From Larimichthys crocea (taxonomy: Eukaryota; Chordata; Actinopteri; Sciaenidae): DNA of 64,000 nucleotides. Where the stretch lies: contig NC_040017.1 of the NCBI RefSeq assembly GCF_000972845.2, positions 23,893,606-23,957,605 on the forward strand, given 5' to 3'. Below the pieces are notes generated by a model. That model saw only the letters and a program-made list of their open reading frames with translations, searched no databases and was not told the DNA's origin. The position numbers and the translations under genes were made by a program. Of the stretch, positions 50,280-64,000 are shown piece after piece. The first letter of the stretch is position 1, and each line of letters opens with the position of its first letter.

Positions 50280-53200
50280 AGACAGCAACCTAGTCAAGGT
50301 GACCTCTGGGGCGTGAAACATCAATGGATGCAGGTGCAGACCAACTGTTCCATTGAAGGTGGGAAGCTGAAAGGAATCATGCCAACTTCAAAAGAACCCA
50401 TTGGCAAAAAACAGAGAAAAGAGAGAGAGAGCGCTTATAACATTTGACATCAATCAATAACGGTCTAAGAAATGGATTCCCATTCTGCTGACCAAAAGCA
50501 GAGCTTGAGGGGAATCTTTATTCAGAGCCTCCGACAGAGCACGATGGTCATGAAGAGTTTAAGAGCATGAATTACATTTAAGAGCGACTCGCATTGTGAA
50601 CAAACTCTGCAACGCCAGGGGATGAAAGCCAGCTGTCAGGCCACAGTGGCAACTGAGTGCTTCACTGCTGAGGACAGTGTCTGTTTGCCAACAGCAAATA
50701 ACCGCCTCTGGCCCATTTAGTACCATCTCTCTCTTTTTTCTCTCTCTTTTTCTACAAACAAAAGCAGTCTGCCACTGAGATGACACGAGCTCTTCTCAGT
50801 GGCTACCACTACACCGCCCGATCAAACACAGAGCTGTATGTGGAACGAGCCCAAAGCCAACACAGTAAAGAACTCTGAACTAACCAGAGTACATGAACAC
50901 TACACAGTGCCAGGCCAACACAGAGGAATTTTAAGTCCCTTCTGTTTTGGCTCATTTGTTATCCCGGCATCTGCTTTGCATGGAAAAGTGTTAGTTAATG
51001 AGAGAAGCAAACGTAACCTACGTGAGACAATACACTAGACCTGCAGCCATGACATGAAATATTAACATTTGTGCAGGTAAGTAGCAACAGAAAATACAAA
51101 CAGACAAACCAATCCTCAAGTCTGAACTGGGTCAGAACAGGAATCAACCTGCTGGGCTTTTACACATTATTGCTGCACACCTAAGCCATAACACAGAGGA
51201 AGAAAAATACTCTAATAGAATAGTGGTATAAAACGGCCTGATGCCACAGGGCTGCCAGCGAGTAGAAACAATAAAGAATAAAGGAAGCTCTAAACAAAAA
51301 AGCAGAGGTATGAGACAGAGAGAGAGCTGGAACTGACTTTAGGGAGATATCTCAGCTGGCAAGTGCTCAAACAAACCAAACGCAGGCACATGCAGCTATA
51401 AACACGCGCACACTCACAAACAAATGTCACACAAACACGCATATCACACGCTCAGGGACACGCACACATGCATTCTACGGCAGCGCGCTTATAGCAAGAG
51501 AGTTGCCAGCTGTTGGAGATCTTTGAGGGAACAGAACACCACCTGTCCCCTTATCTTCCCCTCACGAGCCAAGAGAGACTCTCCGTCCAACTGGAGCCAC
51601 CTCCATCTACTCTCTCATCCCCGAGCTTAATTGCAGCTTGTCCGCTGTTTTCTCTTTCGACAATTTATCCCACGTCTTTGTTGTTCCTTCCCATCGCTCC
51701 TTCTGCATGTTTGATCTCAAAGCACCAGATTCCGTGCAATTATTTTAAATCACATCAAGGTTTGTTTTTTTTTGTTCTGACGAGAGAGTAATCTACATAT
51801 TGTACCTGGAGTCCTGCTGGTGGTGATGCGGCCTGATGAGTTTTAGATTTGGGTGGACACTTTTGCCAGATGTTACTCCTGTTGTTGTCAGATAGGAATT
51901 TGGCCATCAGGTCAGCGACAGTGTGTGTGTATGTGGTGGGGTGTAAGGTCAACATATCTCCATCTCTGTGTGTTTACATTATCTCACTCTTTCACCTCTC
52001 CGTGCCATTGTTTTGCTTTCGGTTAGCTGAGCGTCCGGGTGCAGACAGATTGATAGAAGGCAGGCTGAAGCATGGGCAAACTCCAAACACTGCTAAACTT
52101 CTGCTCTTTGTTTAAACACAAGTCAATGTGATACCCTCAGAACATCTAGAGTAAGCATCGTGGGAAGTGGATTTTGGCCCTAAATGATGGCACAATCAGT
52201 TCTGACTCGCAACACCGGGGTTAAAACAGAGTTACTCAGCTCTGCTACAGTCCATGCACTGATGTATAGCACAGTGTTAATGGCAGCTTTGCTTAAAGCT
52301 GTTAAAACAGTATGTGTTGGCAGCTCGAGGGCCACCAGTCAAAAAAAAAGAGCAGCATGTGCAGTTTCCAGGTAACCAGCCGTAGTGCGAATGTGTATAT
52401 GATGGCAGTGCAAATGAGCCAGAGTTCCTCTGTAAAACACACACACACACACTCACTCAGACCTTCCTGCTCATACTGTATACACATGCACAGGAGCACT
52501 TTAGCCTGGGAACGCACAGTGGAAGAAATGAGTGATGGCCCAAGCAGCTGTCTGGGAGTTATGGTCCGAATCGTAGAGGCCTGCCTGATGTTTTTCAGAC
52601 AAACCTGAGCAGCACTACAGCAGATGGAGGTCACCACTGGGCAGCATAGCTAAAATTAACCCAGCAGCTTAGCATGAATTAAGCTGGCCCCCCCTGGGTA
52701 GGGAGCCTGCATCCCACAGGATTGAGGCAGATGCCGGGCAGGGAGTACCAGGCCGGCAGGGACCAGACCACAGCTGAGGAGAGGTTTCACGAAATCAGCA
52801 GGGTCTCCCCTCTCGTCTTAGAGCAGTCACTCCAACTCCTAAGGTTGAAAATGAATTTACATGGCAGCGGTGAACCTTGGGTAATGTGATTAAATCCTGG
52901 CAACACATTGAGCGATGATTAACTTATTCTCTACCCTCTCTGTGCCCTTGTATGCTGCTTCTTGCATCTCTGTCAGGCAATCAATAAGCTATTATAGCTC
53001 CAAACAGTGGGGCAAATTAACTTAGGGCTCCACCTGCAGAGTCGGCACTCTCCACTAATCCCATTGGAAGGGAAAAAACGAGACTGGACGCAAAGGCCAG
53101 GTACCGAGATCATCTGCTACTGCACCGTGATTATCGGCATGATGCTGACAGAGAAAGACCAAACACGGAGAACGGTGATTACGTTGTAGGGAGGTAGAGG

Positions 53201-54040
53201 AGTTGTGTGGTGCTTCGTCTTAGGAGTAAGTACTACTGCGCTAAAAATACAAGGAAGGGTTAGTGGTTAAACGTGTGTTGAAAAGTGGCATAGGTGAGTG
53301 TCAGATCGTAAGCTATTTTTAGGGAAGTGAAGAAAAGGAGCAGCTATATCCCACCCGACCACTGAAGGGCTTTCTATGCCATCCATCAGATGGGAGCCAA
53401 TCGCCTAAACGGAGCTGAGGCACCACTGACAGATTAGAATCTGATACTCGTGCAAGAGAGAGAGAGAGAGGTCTGGATGGGAGAATAGAAATGTCACCCC
53501 CGAGCCTAACAGCAGCACTATGGTCATACAATACCGGGCCTCACTGAGTCAGATGTCAGCTATTTCAAACTTACCCACAGCAACCGACTACTGTTTGAAT
53601 TTTCAATGGATCCTCTCTACTTTACTCCTTTTACACATGACGTCCCTCTGTCTGTCTTTTATCCAACTCTTTGCAGTATATGGTTACACGGAGATCCTTT
53701 TGTGTCCTTGCCACACCCTGTTCAGAAAGGTCACGCAGGCACAAAGAAGAGGTGAGAGTGTATCTGTTCTATTCATCGCTCAGTCGAGCCGCCCTCCTTC
53801 TTATGGTCCTAATTAGACTATTGTATATGTGTACATACACTCCTCAGAGGATGATTATGTTCCCCGCACATGTAGTTAACCCCGAGGTGTGTAAACAACA
53901 TTCTGTCAGTTAATAAAATGAGACCGATGTTTAAATAAGTCAAACAAAGTCTTTCAGATATGACCTGCATACTTTCAGTCATGTTCTGTGTTGGTTTGTT
54001 TTTCCGGGTTCATCCGTTTCTTTTTATGTCCTCTGTCATT
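50280..54040. other. Intronic sequence with no gene seen
   Basis: Short unrecognised frames, the longest 111 codons at 52302-52637 minus. An AC microsatellite of about eight units lies at 52437-52452 and a GA run at about 53457-53470. Nothing else was recognised. Confidence 0.55.
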
Positions 54041-54179
54041 AGTGCATCATTACTGTGGTAATGAGTCAATCCCTTCATTTGTAACGTGAGACATGGTATG
54101 TTGAATATGTTGGGCTGCCAGCATTACAGAAAGGTCAGGATAACAGAAATTTAGCAGAGGTACACTATGATAATGAGCC

Positions 54180-54345
54180 ACAACCCTCGCTCATACCATC
54201 CTATTTTAGGGCGCACAGTATCCGTGACACGACAAGGAGAAACTCATTTTCTCCCAATTGTTGCTTCAATGATCAGATTAGCTCCCACAGCAACCAAGGA
54301 CAATTAGATGACAATTGAATGCCATCATGTATCTCCTGTTTGCGT
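54180..54345. promoter_or_regulatory. Candidate conserved element with tandem ACAATT motif
   Basis: CCCAATTGTTGC, TCAATGATCAGATTAGC and then ACAATTAGATG (54300-54310) directly followed by ACAATTGAATG (54311-54321). The tandem pair matches at 9 of 11 bases. ACAAT is a SOX-family core and ATTAG/AATTG are homeodomain cores. The sequence is unique apart from this. Regulatory role inferred. Confidence 0.28.
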
Positions 54346-54548
54346 TTGTCATTGACTGATGGCAGGGCTCAGACTATCCGCAGTCAGCTGCAAGTATACT
54401 GCATTTCATTTGTAGTCAGATAACACAAGGCAGATCATTATCAGTGTTTGGGTCTACTGCTCAGCTCAACAGCTCTTCATGTCTGTCTCGCTCCAGGCTC
54501 AGCAACATGCTACAACTCTGATAACATTTCAGAAATCTTTTTTCTTCC

Positions 54549-54588
<40 letters not shown>
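54549..54588. repeat. (CT)n microsatellite
   Basis: About twenty CT units with one TT interruption at 54569-54570. It is a pyrimidine tract on the plus strand and purine on the gene strand. Confidence 0.92.
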
Positions 54589-54599
54589 GTCTTTTTTTC

Positions 54600-56690
54600 C
54601 CATCTCTTCTCCTTCGCAACGATCTTGGAAATAAACCCTGCCTCTCTTGCCTCAATCTTTTCTCCCTTTATCAATTCACAGGAGACTGAGTGAAGGGAAA
54701 GCAACACAGCAGGGGGGAAAAGGCAGATGGAGAAACAGAAATAGAGAGGAAAGGAAAGGAAAGAGGAGATAGCATGTTGGAAAAAGAAACATAAAGCAGA
54801 TAAAGCACAAGTGTGGCCCAGACTCTGTATTATCAGTCCATGTACCTGAGCAGAATCAGCTTGTCTTCCTGTGGCTACTGTCGGGCAGCCAAAACTCTCA
54901 ACACCTTCATAAAGCTTACAAATCTACAAATCACAGATACCACCCATGTCAGGGCTGAAAAGCGACTCCTTATGAGCCAGTTGCAGCCTTAGATCCTTAA
55001 GTGGAGCTTTTCCAAAGTAAAGGTTTAAAATAAAAACTAAAGGTGACCGCGCTTTTGCCGTCTTTATTTTTAGTTGTCTCCCTACCACGTTCTTTATTTC
55101 TAATTTCGTCTTGCCTTTGTTTGGCCTCGGAGCCTGACTCACTGTTGTTATTTTGCCTTGAGTATTCTGTTTGCGCTCGTCTGTCAAATCACTTTGTAAG
55201 TCATTTTTAAAGGTGCTTTCCGAAAAAGGTTTATGTAATTATTATCATCAATAATGCCACAGTGCATTGTCAATGTCGTCTCAATATCCAGAATCAAGTA
55301 GCTCTTTGTTACTTTAGTTTTTTTGCATCTGAAAAGTTGGAGCAGCATCAGTATTTTGGAGCCAACTCCTCAAGTACGTGCCTGACATTTCCCTGTTCTT
55401 GTTTTGTGCCCTTGCTGGATTTTAACCAAGCTTGATGTCACAGCCAGATGTCTGCACTCTGCTGAGAGTTAGAGGGTAGCTGAAAAACTATCAATAGGTG
55501 ACGAATTGGTGGTCTGTGTCCTGAGAGCAAACAGTGAAGACAAGCAAAAAAAAACAGGCAATCATGAGGCCCATGCAGGCTCACCTTAAGTGGACCGTGT
55601 GTGCCCCTTGAGCACATTTTTCTAACTTTGCCAAAATGTTGGCTGAAAATCCCTGAAGTTCCAGTCTCCAAACCCCCTAATCCTCCCTAACTCCATCGTC
55701 TCGGATCGAGGAGCATGATAGAAGGTTTCAAGTGAGGGCTTAACCCAGGTTTAATAACCAGAGCATGTCCACAGAGCAGAACACCTCGTCATATGACCAG
55801 ACAGCGCGTACGCATGCACAAACCTCATAGACACATAAACACACACATACGCGCAACCTCTCTCCGGCCACAGCAGAGGCTCAGACCAAGAGGAGATTAC
55901 ACCTTACAACAAGAGTAATACCCAGGTCTCTGCAGAAGAAGTGGAGATTAGAGTCAGCGGCATACATTCATCTGCTTCTCACAAGGTCTGACACACACAG
56001 CTTACCACCAAGAACATTTATCACATGCGGAGCAGAGCCAAAGACACACCTCAAACAAATATGGAAACATGTTGATAAAAGATGCACATAAACACACTTG
56101 AAACATGCACGCACACACACACATACACAAAACAACAGAGAAGGTTTTGAATAGGAGGGGAAGTGAAGGTACTCCGCTATCGGTCTTCCTGAGTGGTAGT
56201 ACAGAAGCACTGGACTCAAGAGCTCACATATCTTATCTCCTCTAGACTAGCACTTCATAATGTTAATATCATACTTCACTATCCTGGGACCCTGCACCCA
56301 TGCTACCCATGATCCTGTTCTGTACTATAGCCAGAGGCAAGGATTACATAGAGATGAATAAGCAGTCACTGTGGCGACTAGAAAAAAGAAAAGGAAAAAA
56401 GCTCTGACGCACAAGAGTTTAAGGAAGTGTCCAGACACCAAGACAAAAAGCTGTGCAGTAGCTCTACTTTTACAAAGACATCCTGAGATATCTGGCCAGT
56501 GTCATCGTGTGTGAATGGATGGACTGCGAAAACCTTCACAGAAGCAGAAGAAAGTGCTTAAAGTGGACTCCATAAGTCAGGATCCCGGTCCTTGTTAACA
56601 GAGACCAGCCATTTCCTACATGAATGCACACTGGGAGGAGATCCCAGAGGCAAAAACAAAAGAGGACGTCAGCGTGGAACAGCTGTGTTT
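54600..56690. other. Intronic sequence with no gene seen
   Basis: A GGAAA-rich purine patch near 54.75 kb and CA-rich patches near 55.83 and 56.11 kb. Short unrecognised frames only. Confidence 0.55.
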
Positions 56691-56694
56691 AGCA

Positions 56695-56835
56695 CATCTA
56701 ATGCATTTCGTTCTAAGTTAGAGATTAATTATATTTATAATAATTAAATATCTATCACACTAAAGGGACTGACTCATGCGACGCCTTCCGAGGAAGTATT
56801 TTTATGTCATCATTAAAATGTACCTCCTCCACCAA
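56695..56835. promoter_or_regulatory. Candidate AT-rich conserved element
   Basis: GAGATTAATTATATTTATAATAATTAAATATC is preceded by ATGCATTTCG and followed by ACTGACTCATGCGACGCC, where TGACTCA is a perfect AP-1 site (56770-56776). The AT-rich core alone could be low-complexity sequence, so this is a weaker candidate than those at 17.5 and 34.2 kb. Confidence 0.22.
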
Positions 56836-57839
56836 GGCTCTGTGTTTATTGTTTTATGGTGCAATTTCCTTCTAAATTCCACCCGTGGCAATCTGATGAT
56901 GCAGATGATAAGATACGCGGGGGGAATCACATGAAATCATTTCTTGCTCTTTTGTCTTCACCCTCCGTTTTCTGTCAGAGGGAAAGAGGTTACGGTGTGC
57001 TTTTAAAAGGCGGTGTCTCCTCTTGTCTTCTCTGCCCCAGCAGGCTGTCAGAGACGGGTGGAGCATGGAGTGATTGATGGGACTTTGGGCAGCCTCCTTT
57101 ACCCATGTCTCTACACCTGCCCCTTTAGCTCATGTACACCCTCCTTCATACAACACTCTGCTAGACATTGTTCACTAGACCAGTGTAGAGACACTGACAG
57201 ATTGATTGAATCAAACATACACAGACACACTCAACACACTCCCTAAACACAGGAAGTCTTGCCTCACCCAATCTTGTTTCATTCGTATATCAACCAGTCC
57301 ATTCATACTACTTTCTGTCACTCTGCAGGATGTGAGATTCTCTTTCGGCTCTGTGCCAGTGTTTGCTTTAAAACTACACAAAGCACCTAAAACTCTACCC
57401 TGCGTCCCCGTACTGGCTCTTATCCGACGCTGCTCTCTTTCCCTCGGTGAGTATTTTCAGCGCTCGGCCTTGCATCTAGCCAGCAGTATTAGTTTTGGCA
57501 GTGGAGGGCTGTGTGTGGGCGAGGTTCTGTTTTTATGTTTGTGGAAAGCCATACTCTAAAAATCCCCAAAGTCAGTGTGACATTTGACACATTTTTATTT
57601 GACTGAAAGAGACATGAACATCTTCTTTCTCTTCACTCCCCGCAGCCGTCACCACAGGGAATGACATCTGCATTTTGGGTCAATCATGTCAACCAATATC
57701 TGCCAGGATGTGTCTTATGCATATTTAGTGAACATAGTTCAAGTTTAAAGGTGTGTGTATCCAGGTCACCGTTAAGCACAGAGGCAGAGGCAGCACACAT
57801 TTTTGTAATGCAGGCCTTGTTGCGTGTCGAGGAAATTCT

Positions 57840-58045
57840 CAGCTAAAAATGGCATTTAGATATCGACCTAACGCAGCAAATAGATTCTGCAGGTTTAATT
57901 ACATGGATCGCATTGATTTATGCAAACACCCTGCAGTGCTAAATATGCTGGGTTCAAAAGACCACACGCAGCATGCATGATAAAAATCTCTCTCTGCATA
58001 TATGGATTAATAGAAGACTAATTGATATGCATGTGTGGAACAAAG
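57840..58045. promoter_or_regulatory. Candidate conserved noncoding element
   Basis: Motifs in order: ATTTAGATATCGACC, GGTTTAATTACATGGATCGC, GATTTATGCAAACACC (POU-like), CTAAATATGC, GCATGCATGATAAAAATC, ATGGATTAATAGAAGACTAATTGATATGCATG. POU and homeodomain cores recur without tandem structure. The short frames across it have no recognisable domain. Confidence 0.3.
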
Positions 58046-58203
58046 CTTGGACTGCAGAGGTTTCACTAAGACTGAGCTGCTGACAGTTGTGTGCTCTGAG
58101 TGGGGGGTCAGGTGGTGGGATGGGTCCTTGGAGTGTAATTAGACAGTAGCCAGTTGTGGTCCGTGTACTGTAATTTCAACAGCAGTAGACTGAAATAGCC
58201 TTG

Positions 58204-58222
58204 ACACACACACACACATGCG

Positions 58223-58254
<32 letters not shown>
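58204..58254. repeat. CA microsatellite (two runs)
   Basis: Seven CA units, a TGCGCT interruption, then about fifteen more units. It ends in CATGCAG. Confidence 0.92.
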
Positions 58255-58256
<2 letters not shown>

Positions 58257-58395
58257 CAGAGCAAGATAAAATTCAAACATGATATATTAAATGAGGAATC
58301 GTGGATCTGTTGTAAAGCCAGCAGAGTGCATGTAAAACTTTTTACTCTAAAGTTTTCTCAGTGAGGAAAAGTTTTGAGCTTTGACAGCCGTGCAT

Positions 58396-58420
58396 ACACA
58401 CACACACACACACACACCAC
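58396..58420. repeat. (CA)11 microsatellite
   Basis: Uninterrupted CA units about 140 bp from the previous CA tract, with unique sequence between. Confidence 0.9.
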
Positions 58421-58429
58421 TGCGTTTTG

Positions 58430-62654
<4,225 letters not shown>

Positions 62655-64000
62655 TTACATCTGCAAGTTTGAAAGGATTTGAAAATCCTGTTATATTATA
62701 TGTATATATTTATGCTGTGGACGTTTTAAAGGCGAGTAGACCTTACTCTGAATATAAATAGTAGGAATCTTTGAAATACCTTGCAGCATCGCTTTGATCG
62801 CTTTATCACACAGGTTACACCAATATTTGTGTTCATGTGTTCAGTGTTCAAATATTGATTGTGAGGTAACCTTTCTGCTTTTTGATCAGCCCTGGAGACA
62901 CAATACTGAACTTGTTAGCATGAGTAATGACTTGAATACGATAAATATTGATGCTCCACAAGTACGACTCCTCACTCCTCCACAAAATGCACTGATACAC
63001 GTCTCACATTTACATAGAGACAACATAATGCGAAAGCAGTGAAACGTATTCTTTAAGGTACAATAACAGGTACTGCCGATGCAGAGCAGTAAAGATCAAA
63101 TAAACTACCAATCTGTGAGCAAAGTCTCCCTTTAATTACAGCAACAGCTCCTTTAGTAAAGCTTAGCACCAGCTCCAGCTCCAGCTATGTGACTCTGTCA
63201 TTTCTCAGATCAAAGAGCAGAAAAGAAGTGGAAAAGGAAGGCAGCAGTAAACAGGAATATGACACACCTTTAAGGTAAAAGGAAATTAAGAGATGGGAGA
63301 TAAGATATGGATGCAGTGCAAAGCTTAGTGACAAAGAAGGAGCAGGAGCAGGGATTACACTAACGGCACAGCAGCCAGCAGCAGTGCCAAGGGGGTTAAC
63401 ACCCAAGTGCTATCTCAGGCCATTAATATTGCTCTTTCTGACCAGTCAGCTGTGGCTATCAAACCTGCTTAACATGCAAATTAGCTTCCTGTTGTTAATT
63501 CCTGGAGGGTGGGACTTAGCGGTTGTGAATGCATTGTGTGCCCCCACACAATAGTTTGTGTATGTGTGTGCATGTGTGTGTCTATGTGAGAGAGAAAGAG
63601 AGTTTTTTTTCCCCTACTCGCCATATCTCAAAGCATAGGGCCGTTGGATCCCATTCAGTTCCAATTAAAGAGAGTCGGGTCTAATTGGAGGCACAGGCCT
63701 GCAATTAATTTACCCAGCATCCCGTGAACTCGCCACACTGCCTCATTTCTGTGCCCTGAGCCCATCCCCCCCAATTACCCTGGAAATCTGGTGCTGAGGA
63801 GGCGTCTTCTTGTGTTCGCCACATCTTTTAGGTAAAGTCAGCATAATCAGTGACAGCTCTGTGGGGAGATTAATCACTTTGATGCAAATGTGTAGCGTGG
63901 TCATTGAAACCTAATTAATCCAATAACCCAACGAAGGACATCGTGATCAGGAGTCTTTTCAACTCACTTCCTAAAACGTTTATGACAGGGCAGACTCTGA
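62655..64000 (-). other. Robo intron upstream of the Ig1 exon (partial)
   Basis: This is the 3' end of the intron preceding the Ig1 exon on the minus strand and runs off the window. I see no signal-peptide exon: the one minus-strand reading frame here (63185-63406) is hydrophobic in places but lacks a donor-compatible Robo sequence. The segment 63420-63990 is described separately as a candidate regulatory block. The rest has no recognisable feature beyond a TG/GA-rich stretch near 63.56 kb. Confidence 0.65.
63420..63990. promoter_or_regulatory. Homeodomain/POU-rich block 5' of the Ig1 exon
   Basis: The composite ATGCAAATTAG begins at 63474 and joins a POU octamer to a homeodomain core. TTGTTAATTCC, TCCAATTAAAG, TCTAATTGGAGG and GCAATTAATTTACC follow. 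The right part has CAGCATAATCAG, GATTAATCACTTTGATGCAAATG (second octamer at 63882-63889) and CCTAATTAATCC. A TG/GA simple repeat at about 63555-63602 splits the block. On the gene strand it lies 0.8-1.4 kb upstream of the exon, in the preceding intron. It could be an enhancer or part of an alternative promoter; no first exon was recognised. Confidence 0.35.

Noticed and set aside
63185..63406. Hydrophobic minus-strand frame 5' of the Ig1 exon as a signal-peptide exon
   Set aside because: The hydrophobic run is internal, follows a serine/proline-rich stretch and lacks a phase-1 donor ending in G at a suitable place.

Overview
This is vertebrate nuclear DNA, almost certainly from a ray-finned (teleost) fish. 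There are no bacterial-style gene arrays. The DNA is moderately AT-rich, with many CA/TG microsatellites, stretches rich in homeodomain-type AT motifs, and one short DNA transposon whose ends carry the GATACC/GGTATC-rich sequence I associate with fish hAT elements. I see no long LINE or LTR coding remnants and no mammalian SINEs. I cannot name the species.

One coding segment can be firmly recognised. It is a 327-bp exon on the minus strand at 62303-62629, encoding the first immunoglobulin domain of a Roundabout (Robo) axon-guidance receptor. Sequence and splice phase favour robo1 over robo2. The exon has a clean acceptor and donor and is phase 1 at both ends. I found no second-Ig-domain exon to its left (3' on the gene strand). 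The remaining 62.3 kb therefore reads as part of one very large intron, and 62630-64000 as the end of the preceding intron. Introns of this size early in ROBO1/ROBO2 are typical of vertebrates.

Layout: 1-11640 is unremarkable intron with a few simple repeats. 11641-13055 is the only compositionally distinct block: a CpG-enriched, CCAAT/GC-box-bearing stretch, then a 624-bp hAT-like insertion with near-identical 8-bp target duplications, then sequence resembling the end of another hAT element. 13056-62302 is mostly unique intron. It contains candidate conserved noncoding elements, the most striking being inverted POU octamers beside an E-box near 17.5 kb. It also contains a hairpin at 23.5 kb, a G-quadruplex motif at 40.1 kb, and simple repeats clustered around 28-31 kb, 36 kb, 54.5 kb and 58.2 kb. 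62630-64000 has a homeodomain/POU-rich block 5' of the exon.

Many open reading frames of 60-208 codons exist, but apart from the Robo exon none resembles a known family or shows convincing splice context. I treat them as chance. I did not find an undescribed biological system. The most useful leads are candidate enhancers inside a Robo intron and the promoter-like block next to the transposon.
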